NCBI RefSeq assembly: GCF_900156025.1
Contig: NZ_FTMO01000001.1
Location: 744,001 to 808,000 of the forward strand
DNA: 64,000 nt
Reading direction: 5' to 3'
From: Allobosea sp. TND4EK4
GTDB lineage: Bacteria > Pseudomonadota > Alphaproteobacteria > Rhizobiales > Beijerinckiaceae
The notes beneath the pieces were generated by a model. It worked only from the letters and a program-made list of their open reading frames with translations. It did not search any database and was not told the DNA's origin. The stretch's first letter is position 1, and every line of letters begins with the position of its first letter. Made by a program: the position numbers and the translations under genes. Below are positions 7,939-16,626 of the stretch, one piece after another.

Positions 7939-9018
7939 TCAGCCCAATGCCTCCGCGACCGCCTTGCCGGCAGCCGTGGTATCGAGCGTTCCGCCGAGAT
8001 CGCGGGTGCGGGTGCGGGCATCGCCCAATGCCCGCTCGATCGCGGCCTCGATCCCCTTCGCCGCGTCATGCTCGCCGAGATGGTCGAGCATCATCGCGCC
8101 GGACCAGATCATGCCGACCGGATTGGCGATGCCCTGACCCGCGATATCGGGAGCCGAGCCGTGGACCGGCTCGAACAGCGATGGGAATTCGCGGGTTGGA
8201 TTGATGTTCCCGGACGGGGCGATGCCGATCGTGCCGGTGCAGGCCGGGCCGAGATCGGAGAGGATGTCGCCGAAGAGGTTCGAGGCGACGACCACGTCGA
8301 AGCGGTCAGGGTTCAGCACGAAATGCGCGGTCAGGATGTCGATATGGTACTGGTCGACGGCCACATCCGGATAGTGCTTCGCCATCTCCTTCACCCGCTC
8401 GTCCCAATAGGGCATCGTGATCGAGATGCCGTTGGACTTGGTGGCCGAGGTCAGCTTCTTGCGTGGCCGGCGCTGCGCCAGCTCGAAAGCGTATTTCAGC
8501 ACGCGGTCGACGCCGACGCGGCTCATCACCGTCTCCTGGATGACGATCTCGCGCTCGGTGCCGGCGTACATGCGCCCGCCGACTGATGAATACTCGCCCT
8601 CGGTGTTCTCGCGCACGACGAAGAAGTCGATGTCGCCCGGCTTGCGGCCGACGAGCGGTCCGGGCACGCCCGGCATCAGCCGCACGGGGCGCAGGTTCAC
8701 ATACTGGTCGAATTCACGCCGGAACAGCAGCAGCGAGCCCCAGAGCGAGATATGGTCCGGCACCTGCTGGGGCATGCCGACCGCCCCGAAATAGAGCGCG
8801 TCATGGCCGGAAATCTGCTCCTTCCAATCCTCCGGCAGCATCCTGCCATGCTTGGCATAGTAGTCGCAGGACGAGAAATCGAAGGTATCGAGCCGCAATT
8901 CGAAGCCATATTGCTTTGCCGCCGCCTCGAGCACGCGCAGCCCTTCCGGCATGACCTCCTTGCCGATGCCGTCGCCCGGAATGACGGCGATGCGGTAGAC
9001 GCGGTTGGTGCGGGTCAT
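7939..9018 (-). CDS. Tartrate dehydrogenase / D-malate dehydrogenase (decarboxylating) family enzyme
   Basis: The 359-residue protein belongs to the NAD-dependent beta-decarboxylating dehydrogenases (isopropylmalate, isocitrate, tartrate and D-malate enzymes). Motifs include IAVIPGDGIGKEV at the N-terminus, FFVVRENTEGEYS, and the cofactor region FEPVHGSAPDIAG with GDILSDLGPACTG. The ENTEGEYS loop and overall length fit the TtuC/DmlA subgroup. The ATG at 9018 overlaps the stop of the upstream hydrolase gene (ATGA), implying translational coupling. The preferred substrate (tartrate, D-malate or another 2-hydroxyacid) cannot be decided by eye. Confidence 0.88.
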   Translation of the reverse strand: MTRTNRVYRIAVIPGDGIGKEVMPEGLRVLEAAAKQYGFELRLDTFDFSSCDYYAKHGRMLPEDWKEQISGHDALYFGAVGMPQQVPDHISLWGSLLLFRREFDQYVNLRPVRLMPGVPGPLVGRKPGDIDFFVVRENTEGEYSSVGGRMYAGTEREIVIQETVMSRVGVDRVLKYAFELAQRRPRKKLTSATKSNGISITMPYWDERVKEMAKHYPDVAVDQYHIDILTAHFVLNPDRFDVVVASNLFGDILSDLGPACTGTIGIAPSGNINPTREFPSLFEPVHGSAPDIAGQGIANPVGMIWSGAMMLDHLGEHDAAKGIEAAIERALGDARTRTRDLGGTLDTTAAGKAVAEALG

Positions 9019-9926
9019 GATGCGGCTCCGAAGAAGGTCGCGAACTCCTGCGCGACCTGGTCGGGCAGTTCCTCCGCGAGATAATGCCCGCCCGGCAGGG
9101 CGTGGCCGTGCACATCCTGCGCACGCTCGCGCCACAGCGCCAGCGGATCGAAGCATTTGCCGATGATGCCGTTGGCACCCCAGAGCGCGAGCAGCGGCTG
9201 GGTGAGCTTGCGCCCGCCATCCTCGTCGTCATGGCGGATATCGATCGTCGCGGCGGCGCGGTAATCCTCGCAGGAGCCGTGGATGACAGCCGGGTCGGCG
9301 AAGCAGCGGAGGTAATGCGCCAGCGCCTCCGGCGCGAAGGGCGCGAGCCCGGCCGAGCCCGAACCGCATTTCTTGCGCCAATAGGCCTCCGGATCGGCCC
9401 CGATCATGCGCTCCGGGAAAGGCGCCGGCTGGATCAGGAAGAACCAGTGCCAATAGGCGCGGGCGAAGGCGTCGGTGGTGCCGGCATACATCTCGCGAGT
9501 CGGAGCGATATCGAGCGTCGCCAGCTTCAGGACGCGCTCGGCATGGTCGAGCCCCAGGCGATGAGCGACACGGGCGCCGCGATCATGCGCGCCGACAAAA
9601 AAGCGCTCATGGCCGAGCGCTGTCATGACCTCAGCCATGTCCTGCGCCATGGCCCGCTTGGAATAGGGGGCGTGATCGGCGTCGGTCGGCGGCTTCTCGC
9701 TGTTACCATAGCCGCGCAGATCGGCGCAGACGAGGGTGAACCGGTCCTTCAGCCGCTCGGCGACCTTGTGCCAGAGCACATGGGTCTGCGGATAGCCATG
9801 GAGCAGGAGCAGCGGCACCCCCTCCCCGCCGGTGCGGACGCGAATGCGCGCTCCCGAGGTCTGGACATCGAGAAGGCGGAAACCGGGAAAGAGGCTGTCG
9901 GCGACGGGACTATCGGTGATCGTCAT
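9015..9926 (-). CDS. Alpha/beta hydrolase resembling fluoroacetate (haloacetate) dehalogenase
   Basis: The 303-residue protein is a classical alpha/beta hydrolase with the oxyanion region HGYPQTHVLW, nucleophile elbow HDRGAR (Asp115), acid LDIAP (Asp139) and base GGHYLAEE (His281). It also keeps the residues that define fluoroacetate dehalogenase in Rhodopseudomonas: Arg116 and Arg119 for the substrate carboxylate, His160-Trp161 (YWHWFFL) and Tyr222 (CEDYRAAA) for the halide. Such enzymes turn fluoroacetate into glycolate. Its stop overlaps the start of the dehydrogenase gene by four bases, so the two are coexpressed. Activity on natural esters or epoxides remains possible; the residue match is seen, the substrate is inferred. 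Confidence 0.82.
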   Translation of the reverse strand: MTITDSPVADSLFPGFRLLDVQTSGARIRVRTGGEGVPLLLLHGYPQTHVLWHKVAERLKDRFTLVCADLRGYGNSEKPPTDADHAPYSKRAMAQDMAEVMTALGHERFFVGAHDRGARVAHRLGLDHAERVLKLATLDIAPTREMYAGTTDAFARAYWHWFFLIQPAPFPERMIGADPEAYWRKKCGSGSAGLAPFAPEALAHYLRCFADPAVIHGSCEDYRAAATIDIRHDDEDGGRKLTQPLLALWGANGIIGKCFDPLALWRERAQDVHGHALPGGHYLAEELPDQVAQEFATFFGAAS

Positions 9927-10031
9927 GGAAAGGATTTCTGCAATAATCGGACGCGGATAGCGCGAAAGCGCCGTGAGTTCTGCCGCGGATTATTACATAA
10001 TCCTGACCAATGGTTCGCGCGGCCTTCCGGC

Positions 10032-10132
10032 GTCATTCTCGGGCGAAGCGCAGCGCAGACCCGAGAATCTCTTGCCAGAGAGCGGTTGCCAGCGCCCACG
10101 GACGAGATGCTCGGGTCAAGCCCGAGCATGAC
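10032..10132. repeat. Composite double-hairpin intergenic repeat, copy B
   Basis: The element begins GTCAT and ends ATGAC. The left hairpin pairs ATTCTCGGG (10035-10043) with CCCGAGAAT (10060-10068); the right pairs ATGCTCGGG (10107-10115) with CCCGAGCAT (10121-10129) around TCAAG. It occupies most of the 220 bases between pheT and the hydrolase gene, just downstream of the pheT stop, and no intrinsic terminator is visible, so it may serve as the 3' end of the phe operon. Confidence 0.85.
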
Positions 10133-10149
10133 GCCGCTTTCGTACCGCT

Positions 10150-12573
10150 TTACCCCCGCAGCGTCGCGCCGTAGCGCTTGGCCATCTCCGCGACGATCCT
10201 GGCGCCGACCGTCTCGATTTCGGTGTCCGTCAGCGTCTTCTCGGTCGGCTGCAGCGTCACGGCGAGCGCGACAGACTTCTTGCCGGCCTCGACGCCCTGG
10301 CCCTCATAGATGTCGAAGACGTTGGCGCCGGCGATCAAGGCGCGATCCGCGTTCTGTGCCGTCTTGGCCATCTCGCCGGCAGCCACGGACTGGTCGACGA
10401 TGAAGGCGAAGTCGCGCGTCAGCGGCTGGAAATCGGAGAGCACGAGCTTCGGCTTGACCTTGGTCGGCTTGGATTTCGGCAGCGGCAGCGCATCGAGATG
10501 GATCTCGAAGGCGACCAGCGGACCCTTGGCGTCCAGCGCCTTGAGGATGCGCGGGTGAAGCTCGCCGAAGGCGCCGATGACGCCTTTGGGTCCGAAGCGC
10601 AGCGTGGCAGACCGGCCGGGATGGGCCCAGGCCGGACCCTCCGGCACGATCTGCAAGCCGCCGGTCGGCACGCCGAGCCCGGCGAGCAGCGCGAGCGCAT
10701 CGGCCTTGGCATCGAAGACGTCGACCGGCTTGGCCGCCCCGTCCCAATGGCGGCCCTGGGCCGCGAGATGGGCGGTCCCGCGGCGCAGCCCCGTGGCTGC
10801 GATCAGCTGACCTTCCGGCTCGTCGCTGAGGAAGATCTGGCCGACCTCGAACAGCGCCACGTCCGGATAGCCGCGATCGGCATTGCTCTGCGCGGCGCGG
10901 ATCAGCCCCGGCAGCAGCGAGGGCCGCATGTCGGAGAGATCGGCCGCGATCGGATTGGCCAGCGCGAGCTTGGGCGAGCCGCCGCCGAACAGCGTCGCCT
11001 GATCCTTTGAAATAAAGGACCAGGTCACGCCCTCGACGAGGCCGCGCGCCGCCAGCGTGCGCTTGGCGAGGCGCGTGCGCTTCTGCAGCACGGTCAGGAC
11101 CGGCTTGACGACCTCGCCCTTGATGCGCGGGAGCGGTGTGGAGACGACACGGTCGAGCCCCGCGATGCGGACGATTTCCTCGACCAGGTCGGCCTTGCCA
11201 CCGACATCGGCACGCCAGGACGGAGCTGTGACCTTGACGCGCTCGCCCGCTCCCGAGACGTCGAAGCCGAGCGAGGTCAGCGCGAGCTGCATTTCCGCCT
11301 GGGGCAGGTCAAGGCCGGTGAGGCGCTTCACCTCCGACCAGGGGAAGTCGACCGCGCCGGGGCTGTCCGGGATCTCGCCGGCGAAGGCGATCTCGGAAGC
11401 CTCGCCCCCGCAGAGGTCAAGCACCATGGCGGTGGCAAGCTCGAGGCCGGGCCGTGCGAATTCCGGATCGACGCCGCGCTCGAAGCGATAGCGGGCATCG
11501 GAGTTGATACCGAGCGCGCGGCCCGAACGGGCGATGTTGAGCGGGTCCCACAGGGCGCTCTCGATCAGCACGTCGGTGGTGGTCTCGTCGCAGCCCGAGG
11601 CCTCGCCGCCCATGATGCCGGCAAGCGATTCGACGCCGTGATCATCGGCGATCACCACCTGCTCGCTGGTCAGCGTGTAGGTCTTGCCGTCAAGGGCGAG
11701 GATCGTCTCACCGTCCCTGGCCCGGCGGACGGTGAGGTCGCCCTTGACCCTGGCGGCGTCGAAGACGTGAAGCGGTCGGTTGCGGTCGAGCGTCATGAAA
11801 TTGGTGATGTCGACCAGCGCGTTGATGGGGCGCAGGCCGACGGCGCGCAGGCGCGCCTGCAGCCAGTCCGGCGACGGGCCGTTCTTCACCCCGCGCACGA
11901 GGCGCAGCGCGAAGGCCGGGCAGAGCTTGCGGTCCTCCCCGGTGAAATCGAGCGTCACCGAAACCGGGCACGGGAAGGTGCCGCGCACCGACTCGATCGG
12001 TGCATTCTTCAGCGTGCCAAGGCCGGCGGCGGCAAGGTCACGGGCGATGCCGGCGACGCCGAGCGCGTCAGCGCGGTTCGGGGTCACCGCGATCTCGATG
12101 ACCGCATCGCCAAGCCCGGCATAGGCCGCATAGGACTGGCCTACCGGCGCATCCTCGGGCAGGTCGATGATGCCGTCATGATCCTCGGATAGCATGAGCT
12201 CGGCGGCCGAGCAGAGCATGCCGTTGGATTCGACGCCGCGGATCACGCCCTTGCCGAGCGTGATGTCCTTGCCGGGAATGTAGGTGCCCGGCGGGGAGAA
12301 GACGCTCTTCATGCCGGTGCGGGCATTGGGCGCGCCGCAGACGACCTGGACAGGCTCGCCCGCGCCCGTATCCACCATGCAGACGCGCAGGCGGTCGGCG
12401 TTGGGATGCTGCTTGGCCTCGATGACATAGGCGATGGTGAAGGCCGAGAGGGCCTTGGCCTTGTCCTCGATCGCCTCGACCTCCAGGCCGATGCGATTCA
12501 GGGTCCCGGCGATCTCCGCAACGGAGGCGTCGGTGTCGAGGTGCTCTTTGAGCCAGGAGATGGTGAACTTCAT
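10150..12573 (-). CDS. pheT: Phenylalanine--tRNA ligase beta subunit
   Basis: The 807-residue protein matches bacterial PheT in length and domain order: the N-terminal [13 protein letters not shown], an EMAP/OB tRNA-binding domain (about 40-150, with [12 protein letters not shown]), B3/B4 (about 210-380, including the editing region), B5 (about 400-470) and the C-terminal FDX-ACB anticodon-binding domain (about 715-807, [12 protein letters not shown]). It forms an alpha2-beta2 enzyme with PheS that charges tRNA-Phe. It starts 24 bases after the stop of a lipid glycosyltransferase gene that separates it from pheS. Confidence 0.97.
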   Translation of the reverse strand: MKFTISWLKEHLDTDASVAEIAGTLNRIGLEVEAIEDKAKALSAFTIAYVIEAKQHPNADRLRVCMVDTGAGEPVQVVCGAPNARTGMKSVFSPPGTYIPGKDITLGKGVIRGVESNGMLCSAAELMLSEDHDGIIDLPEDAPVGQSYAAYAGLGDAVIEIAVTPNRADALGVAGIARDLAAAGLGTLKNAPIESVRGTFPCPVSVTLDFTGEDRKLCPAFALRLVRGVKNGPSPDWLQARLRAVGLRPINALVDITNFMTLDRNRPLHVFDAARVKGDLTVRRARDGETILALDGKTYTLTSEQVVIADDHGVESLAGIMGGEASGCDETTTDVLIESALWDPLNIARSGRALGINSDARYRFERGVDPEFARPGLELATAMVLDLCGGEASEIAFAGEIPDSPGAVDFPWSEVKRLTGLDLPQAEMQLALTSLGFDVSGAGERVKVTAPSWRADVGGKADLVEEIVRIAGLDRVVSTPLPRIKGEVVKPVLTVLQKRTRLAKRTLAARGLVEGVTWSFISKDQATLFGGGSPKLALANPIAADLSDMRPSLLPGLIRAAQSNADRGYPDVALFEVGQIFLSDEPEGQLIAATGLRRGTAHLAAQGRHWDGAAKPVDVFDAKADALALLAGLGVPTGGLQIVPEGPAWAHPGRSATLRFGPKGVIGAFGELHPRILKALDAKGPLVAFEIHLDALPLPKSKPTKVKPKLVLSDFQPLTRDFAFIVDQSVAAGEMAKTAQNADRALIAGANVFDIYEGQGVEAGKKSVALAVTLQPTEKTLTDTEIETVGARIVAEMAKRYGATLRG

Positions 12574-12597
12574 CGCTTTGTCAGGACAGGCTCGGGA

Positions 12598-13779
12598 TCA
12601 ATCGGAAATCTTGGCGTTGACCGTGGTCAGGCCGGGCGCGGCATCGTTCAGGCGGTTGTCGCCATCGGTGCTGATCTTCATCGCATTACCGCGCCAGCTC
12701 ACCTCGCCGCCGACGAAGGCATAGGCCCAGATACCAGGAAAGGCGATGTCGCGGACCAGCATGGCCAGGGGTGAGCGCCAGTTGAGGAACCAGCCGGTGG
12801 CGGCCGAGAGCAGGATGTCACCGGCATACCAGAGCGCCAGCACCAGCAGCGCCGCAAGCCAGGGCGCGAGCCCCAGCGCGGACGCACCCCAGAAGGCCAG
12901 TACGGCCGGCAGGAGCGGCGCCGCGATAATCTCCATCGCGAAGAAGGGCAGGAAGGTTACCCGCCGCAGCCGCGCCCAGCGGAACTGGCGCTGCACGGCG
13001 TCAGCCAGGCGGCGCGGTCCCAGCGGCTGCTCGAAGGGCTGGCCGACAAGATGGACGTGCTTGCCCGCCGCGCGCACGAGCTTGGTCGATGCCGCATCCT
13101 CCGCGATCTCGGCACCGAGCGCGGCGATGCCGCCATTGGCATCGAGGAAGGGCTTGTTCCAGAGCATCGACTTGCCCTGGGCGAAGCCGAGGCCCAGCGC
13201 CTCGCCGACATATTGCCAGCGCGCCTGGAAGGCATTGAGGAAGGCGCATTCGACCTCGGCGCCGAAGCTCTGCGGGCGCGAGCCGGCCGGCGTCGAGCAG
13301 ACGAGGCCGGTATCGGGCCGCCAGGCGGCCAGCATGCGCTGGATATAATCCTTCGGCATCAGCACGTTGGAATCGGCGAGGATGACCCAATCGGTCGTCG
13401 CCTCCTCCCAGCCGCGCACGCAGTTGTTGAGCTTGGGGTTGGCGCTGACCGGCACGTCGCCGACGATCAGCCGCACCTTGCCGGATCCATAGACACCGAC
13501 CAGTTCCTCGATCAGCGGAACGATCGGGTCCTGCGCATCGGCGACGCAGAAGATCGTGCTGTAGCGCGGGTAATCCAGCTCCAGCCCGGAGATCGCGGTT
13601 TCACGGCTGAAGGCCTCGATGCCGCGCACCGGCCGGACGATGGTGACCGGCGGCAGGGTGTCGAGCAGGGCGGAGTGCTGCAGCGGCCGGCGCAGCCGCC
13701 ACAGAGCGATCGCCTGGCTGGCGAGGTTGGTCGCGACGAGGACCCCGGCGCCCGCAGCCGCCCAGCCTGCGGGCGTCAT
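12598..13779 (-). CDS. GT21-type lipid glycosyltransferase (ceramide glucosyltransferase-like)
   Basis: The 393-residue protein has an N-terminal membrane anchor (about residues 5-25), a GT-A domain with VRPVRGIE, the ADSNVL aspartate motif and an acidic AEDAA site, the QFRWARL motif (Q/RxxRW type), and several C-terminal membrane helices (about 275-350). This is the layout of the GT21 family, whose rhizobial members transfer glucose or galactose to diacylglycerol or ceramide to make phosphorus-free membrane glycolipids. It sits between pheS and pheT with 25- and 24-base gaps, so it is most likely cotranscribed with them. Acceptor and sugar are inferred from family only. Confidence 0.85.
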   Translation of the reverse strand: MTPAGWAAAGAGVLVATNLASQAIALWRLRRPLQHSALLDTLPPVTIVRPVRGIEAFSRETAISGLELDYPRYSTIFCVADAQDPIVPLIEELVGVYGSGKVRLIVGDVPVSANPKLNNCVRGWEEATTDWVILADSNVLMPKDYIQRMLAAWRPDTGLVCSTPAGSRPQSFGAEVECAFLNAFQARWQYVGEALGLGFAQGKSMLWNKPFLDANGGIAALGAEIAEDAASTKLVRAAGKHVHLVGQPFEQPLGPRRLADAVQRQFRWARLRRVTFLPFFAMEIIAAPLLPAVLAFWGASALGLAPWLAALLVLALWYAGDILLSAATGWFLNWRSPLAMLVRDIAFPGIWAYAFVGGEVSWRGNAMKISTDGDNRLNDAAPGLTTVNAKISD

Positions 13780-13804
13780 CGCGCCCTCTGCTGTGCTGTC
13801 GCCG

Positions 13805-14887
13805 TCATGACGAGAGGCCGCCCGTCAGCGTCGGCAGGTCGAGCGGGCGGAAGCCGTAATGGGCGAGCCAGCGCACATCCGCCTCGAAGAAGGGGCGCAG
13901 ATCCGGCATGCCGTATTTCAGCATGGCAATGCGGTCGATCCCCATGCCCCAGGCGAAGCCCTGGTAGATTTCCGGGTCCAGCCCGCAATTCCTCAGCACG
14001 TTCGGGTGGACCATGCCGCAGCCGAGGATTTCGAGCCAGTCGTCGCCCTCGCCGAAGCGGATTTCACCGCCCTTGCGCGAGCACTGGATGTCGACCTCCA
14101 TCGAGGGCTCGGTGAAGGGGAAGAAGGACGGGCGCAAGCGCATCTTCACGTCGTCAATTTCGAAGAACGACTTGCAGAATTCCTCGAGGATCCACTTCAG
14201 GTGACCGAGATGGGCTTGTCTGTCGATCACCAGCCCCTCGACCTGATGGAACATCGGTGTGTGGGTCTGGTCGGAATCGTTGCGGTAGGTGCGCCCCGGG
14301 CAGATCACGCGGATCGGCGGCTCCTGGGCGAGCATGGTGCGGACCTGCACCGGCGAGGTGTGGGTGCGCAGCAGCTTGCGCTCGCCATTCGCGTCCGGCG
14401 CGAAGAAGAAGGTGTCGTGCATTTCCCGCGCCGGATGGCCGACGGGGAAATTCAACTTGGTGAAGTTGAGGTCGTCGGTCTCGACATCCGGCCCTTCGGC
14501 GATGGTGAAGCCCATATCGCCGAAGATCGCGGTGATCTCGTCGATCACCTGGGTGATGGGGTGGATGCGCCCGCGCGACTCGGGTCCCTCCTGCACTGGC
14601 AGCGAGACGTCGACGCGCTCCGAAGCGAGCCGGGCTTCCAGCGCCGCCTCGCCGAGAGCCTCCTTGCGGGCGACGATCGCGGTTTGCACACGGTCGCGCA
14701 GGCCGTTGATCAGCGGCCCCTTCTCCTTGCGCTCATCGGGCGTCATGCCGCCCAGAGTCTTCAGCAGGGCCGAGATCGAGCCCGATTTGCCGAGCGCGCC
14801 GATGCGCACATCCTCGACGGCTGCCTCGTTGGCGGCGGCGTCGATCGCGGCGAGAACATCGCGTTCCAGGGTGGCAAGATCGGTCAT
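13805..14887 (-). CDS. pheS: Phenylalanine--tRNA ligase alpha subunit
   Basis: The 360-residue protein shows the PheS plan: an N-terminal coiled-coil tRNA-binding arm (about 1-90) and a class II synthetase core with motif 2 [22 protein letters not shown] and motif 3 [17 protein letters not shown]. It partners with PheT. The start at 14887 is divergent from the LOG-family gene. The rplT gene, which usually precedes pheS closely, lies beyond that gene and ends with its own terminator, so pheS must have a separate promoter in the 108 bases upstream. Confidence 0.96.
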   Translation of the reverse strand: MTDLATLERDVLAAIDAAANEAAVEDVRIGALGKSGSISALLKTLGGMTPDERKEKGPLINGLRDRVQTAIVARKEALGEAALEARLASERVDVSLPVQEGPESRGRIHPITQVIDEITAIFGDMGFTIAEGPDVETDDLNFTKLNFPVGHPAREMHDTFFFAPDANGERKLLRTHTSPVQVRTMLAQEPPIRVICPGRTYRNDSDQTHTPMFHQVEGLVIDRQAHLGHLKWILEEFCKSFFEIDDVKMRLRPSFFPFTEPSMEVDIQCSRKGGEIRFGEGDDWLEILGCGMVHPNVLRNCGLDPEIYQGFAWGMGIDRIAMLKYGMPDLRPFFEADVRWLAHYGFRPLDLPTLTGGLSS

Positions 14888-14995
14888 GAACAGGTCGCAA
14901 GCGTTTGGAGGCGTCGGAACCGGCGCGTTCTAGCGGGAACGACGGGGTTATGCCAGAGCGGACCGACACTTTGCCGACGGATGCAGGAGGACGAA

Positions 14996-15757
14996 ATGCC
15001 CGACAACACAGCCCAGAAGGAATCGCCCTCCTACCGTCTGGCTGCCCTCGATCCCGATTTCATCCTCGGCGATTCCACGCGGGGCGCCCGCTTCATGCTG
15101 GAATACCAGAAGGCGGAGGACAGCCTGCGGGCGCGCGGCGTCGTCTCGACGATCGTCGTGTTCGGCTCGGCACGGGTGCGCGAGGGCGACCCGCGCTACG
15201 AGGCCGCGCGCGAATTCGCGCATATTGCCTCGGTGCGGGGCGGCGCGCTGAGGGACGGAGAGGCCGGCCGCGACCACGTCATCGCGACCGGGGGCGGTCC
15301 GGGCATCATGGAAGCCGCCAACCGCGGCGCGACGGAAGCCGGGGCGCTCTCGATCGGCTTCAACATCACGCTCCCGCACGAGCAGGAGCCGAATGCCTGG
15401 TCGACGCCGGACCTGACCTTCCGCTTCCACTATTTCGCGATGCGCAAGATGCATCTGGCGATGCGTGCCGCGGCGCTGGTCGTCTTTCCCGGCGGCTTCG
15501 GCACGCTGGACGAACTCTTCGAGATCATGACGCTGGTGCAGACCGGGAAGATGCGGGCGGTGCCGATCGTGCTGTTCGATTCGTCCTATTGGAAGGGGCT
15601 GGTGAATCTCGACACGATGCTGGAGGCCGGCTTCATCCGCGCGCAAGACCTCAAGCTGTTCTCCTATGCCGATACGCCGGACGAGGCGTATCAGTGCATC
15701 GTCAGCCGCGCGGGCGACGGCTGGCACCCGCCGCAGAACGGCAGCGTGCAGAGCTGA
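14996..15757 (+). CDS. LOG family protein (TIGR00730-type, cytokinin riboside monophosphate phosphoribohydrolase-like)
   Basis: The 253-residue protein has a Rossmann-like fold with the signature PGGFGTLDELFEIMTLVQTGK, plus VVFGSARV at the first strand and GGGPGIMEAANRGA. Characterised LOG proteins cleave nucleoside 5'-monophosphates to the base and ribose phosphate; bacterial members of the longer type may act on other nucleotides. The start at 14996 follows an AGGAGG ribosome-binding site (14985-14990) at a 5-base spacing, better than the in-frame ATG at 14981. It is a lone plus-strand gene placed between the minus-strand pheS and rplT genes. Confidence 0.85.
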   Translation: MPDNTAQKESPSYRLAALDPDFILGDSTRGARFMLEYQKAEDSLRARGVVSTIVVFGSARVREGDPRYEAAREFAHIASVRGGALRDGEAGRDHVIATGGGPGIMEAANRGATEAGALSIGFNITLPHEQEPNAWSTPDLTFRFHYFAMRKMHLAMRAAALVVFPGGFGTLDELFEIMTLVQTGKMRAVPIVLFDSSYWKGLVNLDTMLEAGFIRAQDLKLFSYADTPDEAYQCIVSRAGDGWHPPQNGSVQS

Positions 15758-15788
15758 AGCGCTCGCAATGACGGGGAAGCGACCGCCA

Positions 15789-15816
15789 ACAAAAAAGGCC
15801 GGCGTTTCCGCCGGCC
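15789..15816 (-). terminator. Intrinsic terminator of rpmI-rplT
   Basis: On the minus strand an 8-bp perfect stem, GGCCGGCG with CGCCGGCC around a GAAA tetraloop, is followed at once by a run of six T. It lies 29 bases after the rplT stop and separates rpmI-rplT from pheS. Confidence 0.9.
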
Positions 15817-15844
15817 TCTTCTGAAATCAAACGGCCAAGCCCGC

Positions 15845-16219
15845 TCAGGCGGCCTTGGCTTCGGCGCCCAGCGCGCCCTTGACCGTCTCCACGACCGCGG
15901 CGAACGAGGCCGCATCGTCGATGGCCATGGCCGACAGGGTCTTGCGGTCCAGCTCGATGCCGGCCTTGATCAGGCCGCCGATGAAGACCGAATAGGTCAG
16001 GCCGTGCTCGCGCACCGCAGCGTTCAGACGCTGGATCCAGAGCGCGCGGAAGGTGCGCTTCCGGTTCTTGCGGTCGCGATAGGCGTACTGCATCGAGCGA
16101 TCGACGGCCGCCTTGGCGGCGCGGATCGTGTTCTTGCGACGGCCGTAGAAGCCCTTCGCAGCCTTGAAAACTTTCTTGTGCTTGGCGTGGGACGTTACGC
16201 CCCGTTTCACGCGAGCCAT
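15845..16219 (-). CDS. rplT: 50S ribosomal protein L20
   Basis: The 124-residue basic protein matches L20 throughout, from [17 protein letters not shown] and [10 protein letters not shown] to the C-terminal globular part with [16 protein letters not shown]20 is an early assembly protein of the large subunit. It follows rpmI by 28 bases and ends at a strong terminator. The C-terminal extension ending [10 protein letters not shown] is a common alphaproteobacterial feature. Confidence 0.98.
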   Translation of the reverse strand: MARVKRGVTSHAKHKKVFKAAKGFYGRRKNTIRAAKAAVDRSMQYAYRDRKNRKRTFRALWIQRLNAAVREHGLTYSVFIGGLIKAGIELDRKTLSAMAIDDAASFAAVVETVKGALGAEAKAA

Positions 16220-16247
16220 GTCATGATCTCCGGTGTGTCAGGAAGCG

Positions 16248-16448
16248 TCAGCCGTTGGGGAGGAAGTACTTCTTCACGTTGGCCGCATCGCCCTCGAAGA
16301 GGGTCGTCGTGCCGCGGTGATTGCGGATCTGCTTGTTGGTCCGCTTAATCATCCCATGACGCTTGCCGGCCTGGGCGTAGAGCACCTTGCCGGTACCGGT
16401 GATCTTGAACCGCTTTTTGGCGGCCGATTTGGTCTTCATCTTGGGCAT
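16248..16448 (-). CDS. rpmI: 50S ribosomal protein L35
   Basis: The 66-residue basic protein begins [20 protein letters not shown] and has the usual L35 length. A ribosome-binding site AGGAG sits just upstream of the ATG. About 180 bases of leader with short inverted repeats (for example TTGCTT/AAGCAA at 16504-16520) lie before it. In many bacteria L20 represses this operon by binding the leader; no L20 site can be recognised here by eye. Confidence 0.98.
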   Translation of the reverse strand: MPKMKTKSAAKKRFKITGTGKVLYAQAGKRHGMIKRTNKQIRNHRGTTTLFEGDAANVKKYFLPNG

Positions 16449-16578
16449 TTCGGCTCCTATCGGTCATAGGCCCGCGCGCCTTGCGGCGGCTTCGGCCAGT
16501 TCTTGCTTTCAGGAAGCAAAGATCGACCGCCACGGCAGCCCTTATCAGCCGGGCGATCGAAGGACGCGCGTATCGCAG

Positions 16579-16605
16579 AAAAGCCGGCTTGTGGCAAGAG
16601 CCGGC
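16579..16605 (-). terminator. Probable intrinsic terminator of the CheW-fusion gene
   Basis: Reading the minus strand, GCCGGCT and AGCCGGC form a perfect 7-bp stem around a 9-base loop, followed by TTTTC. It starts 21 bases after the stop of the large CheW gene and precedes the rpmI leader, so it would insulate the ribosomal genes. Confidence 0.65.
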
Positions 16606-16626
16606 GAACGGCCGCCGGCCGATCCG

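Noticed and set aside
6247-8586. A 779-codon plus-strand open frame across the two terC genes
   Set aside because: It is antisense to two clear TerC genes and part of a dehydrogenase gene and is a low-complexity Asp/Arg/Gln/His product.
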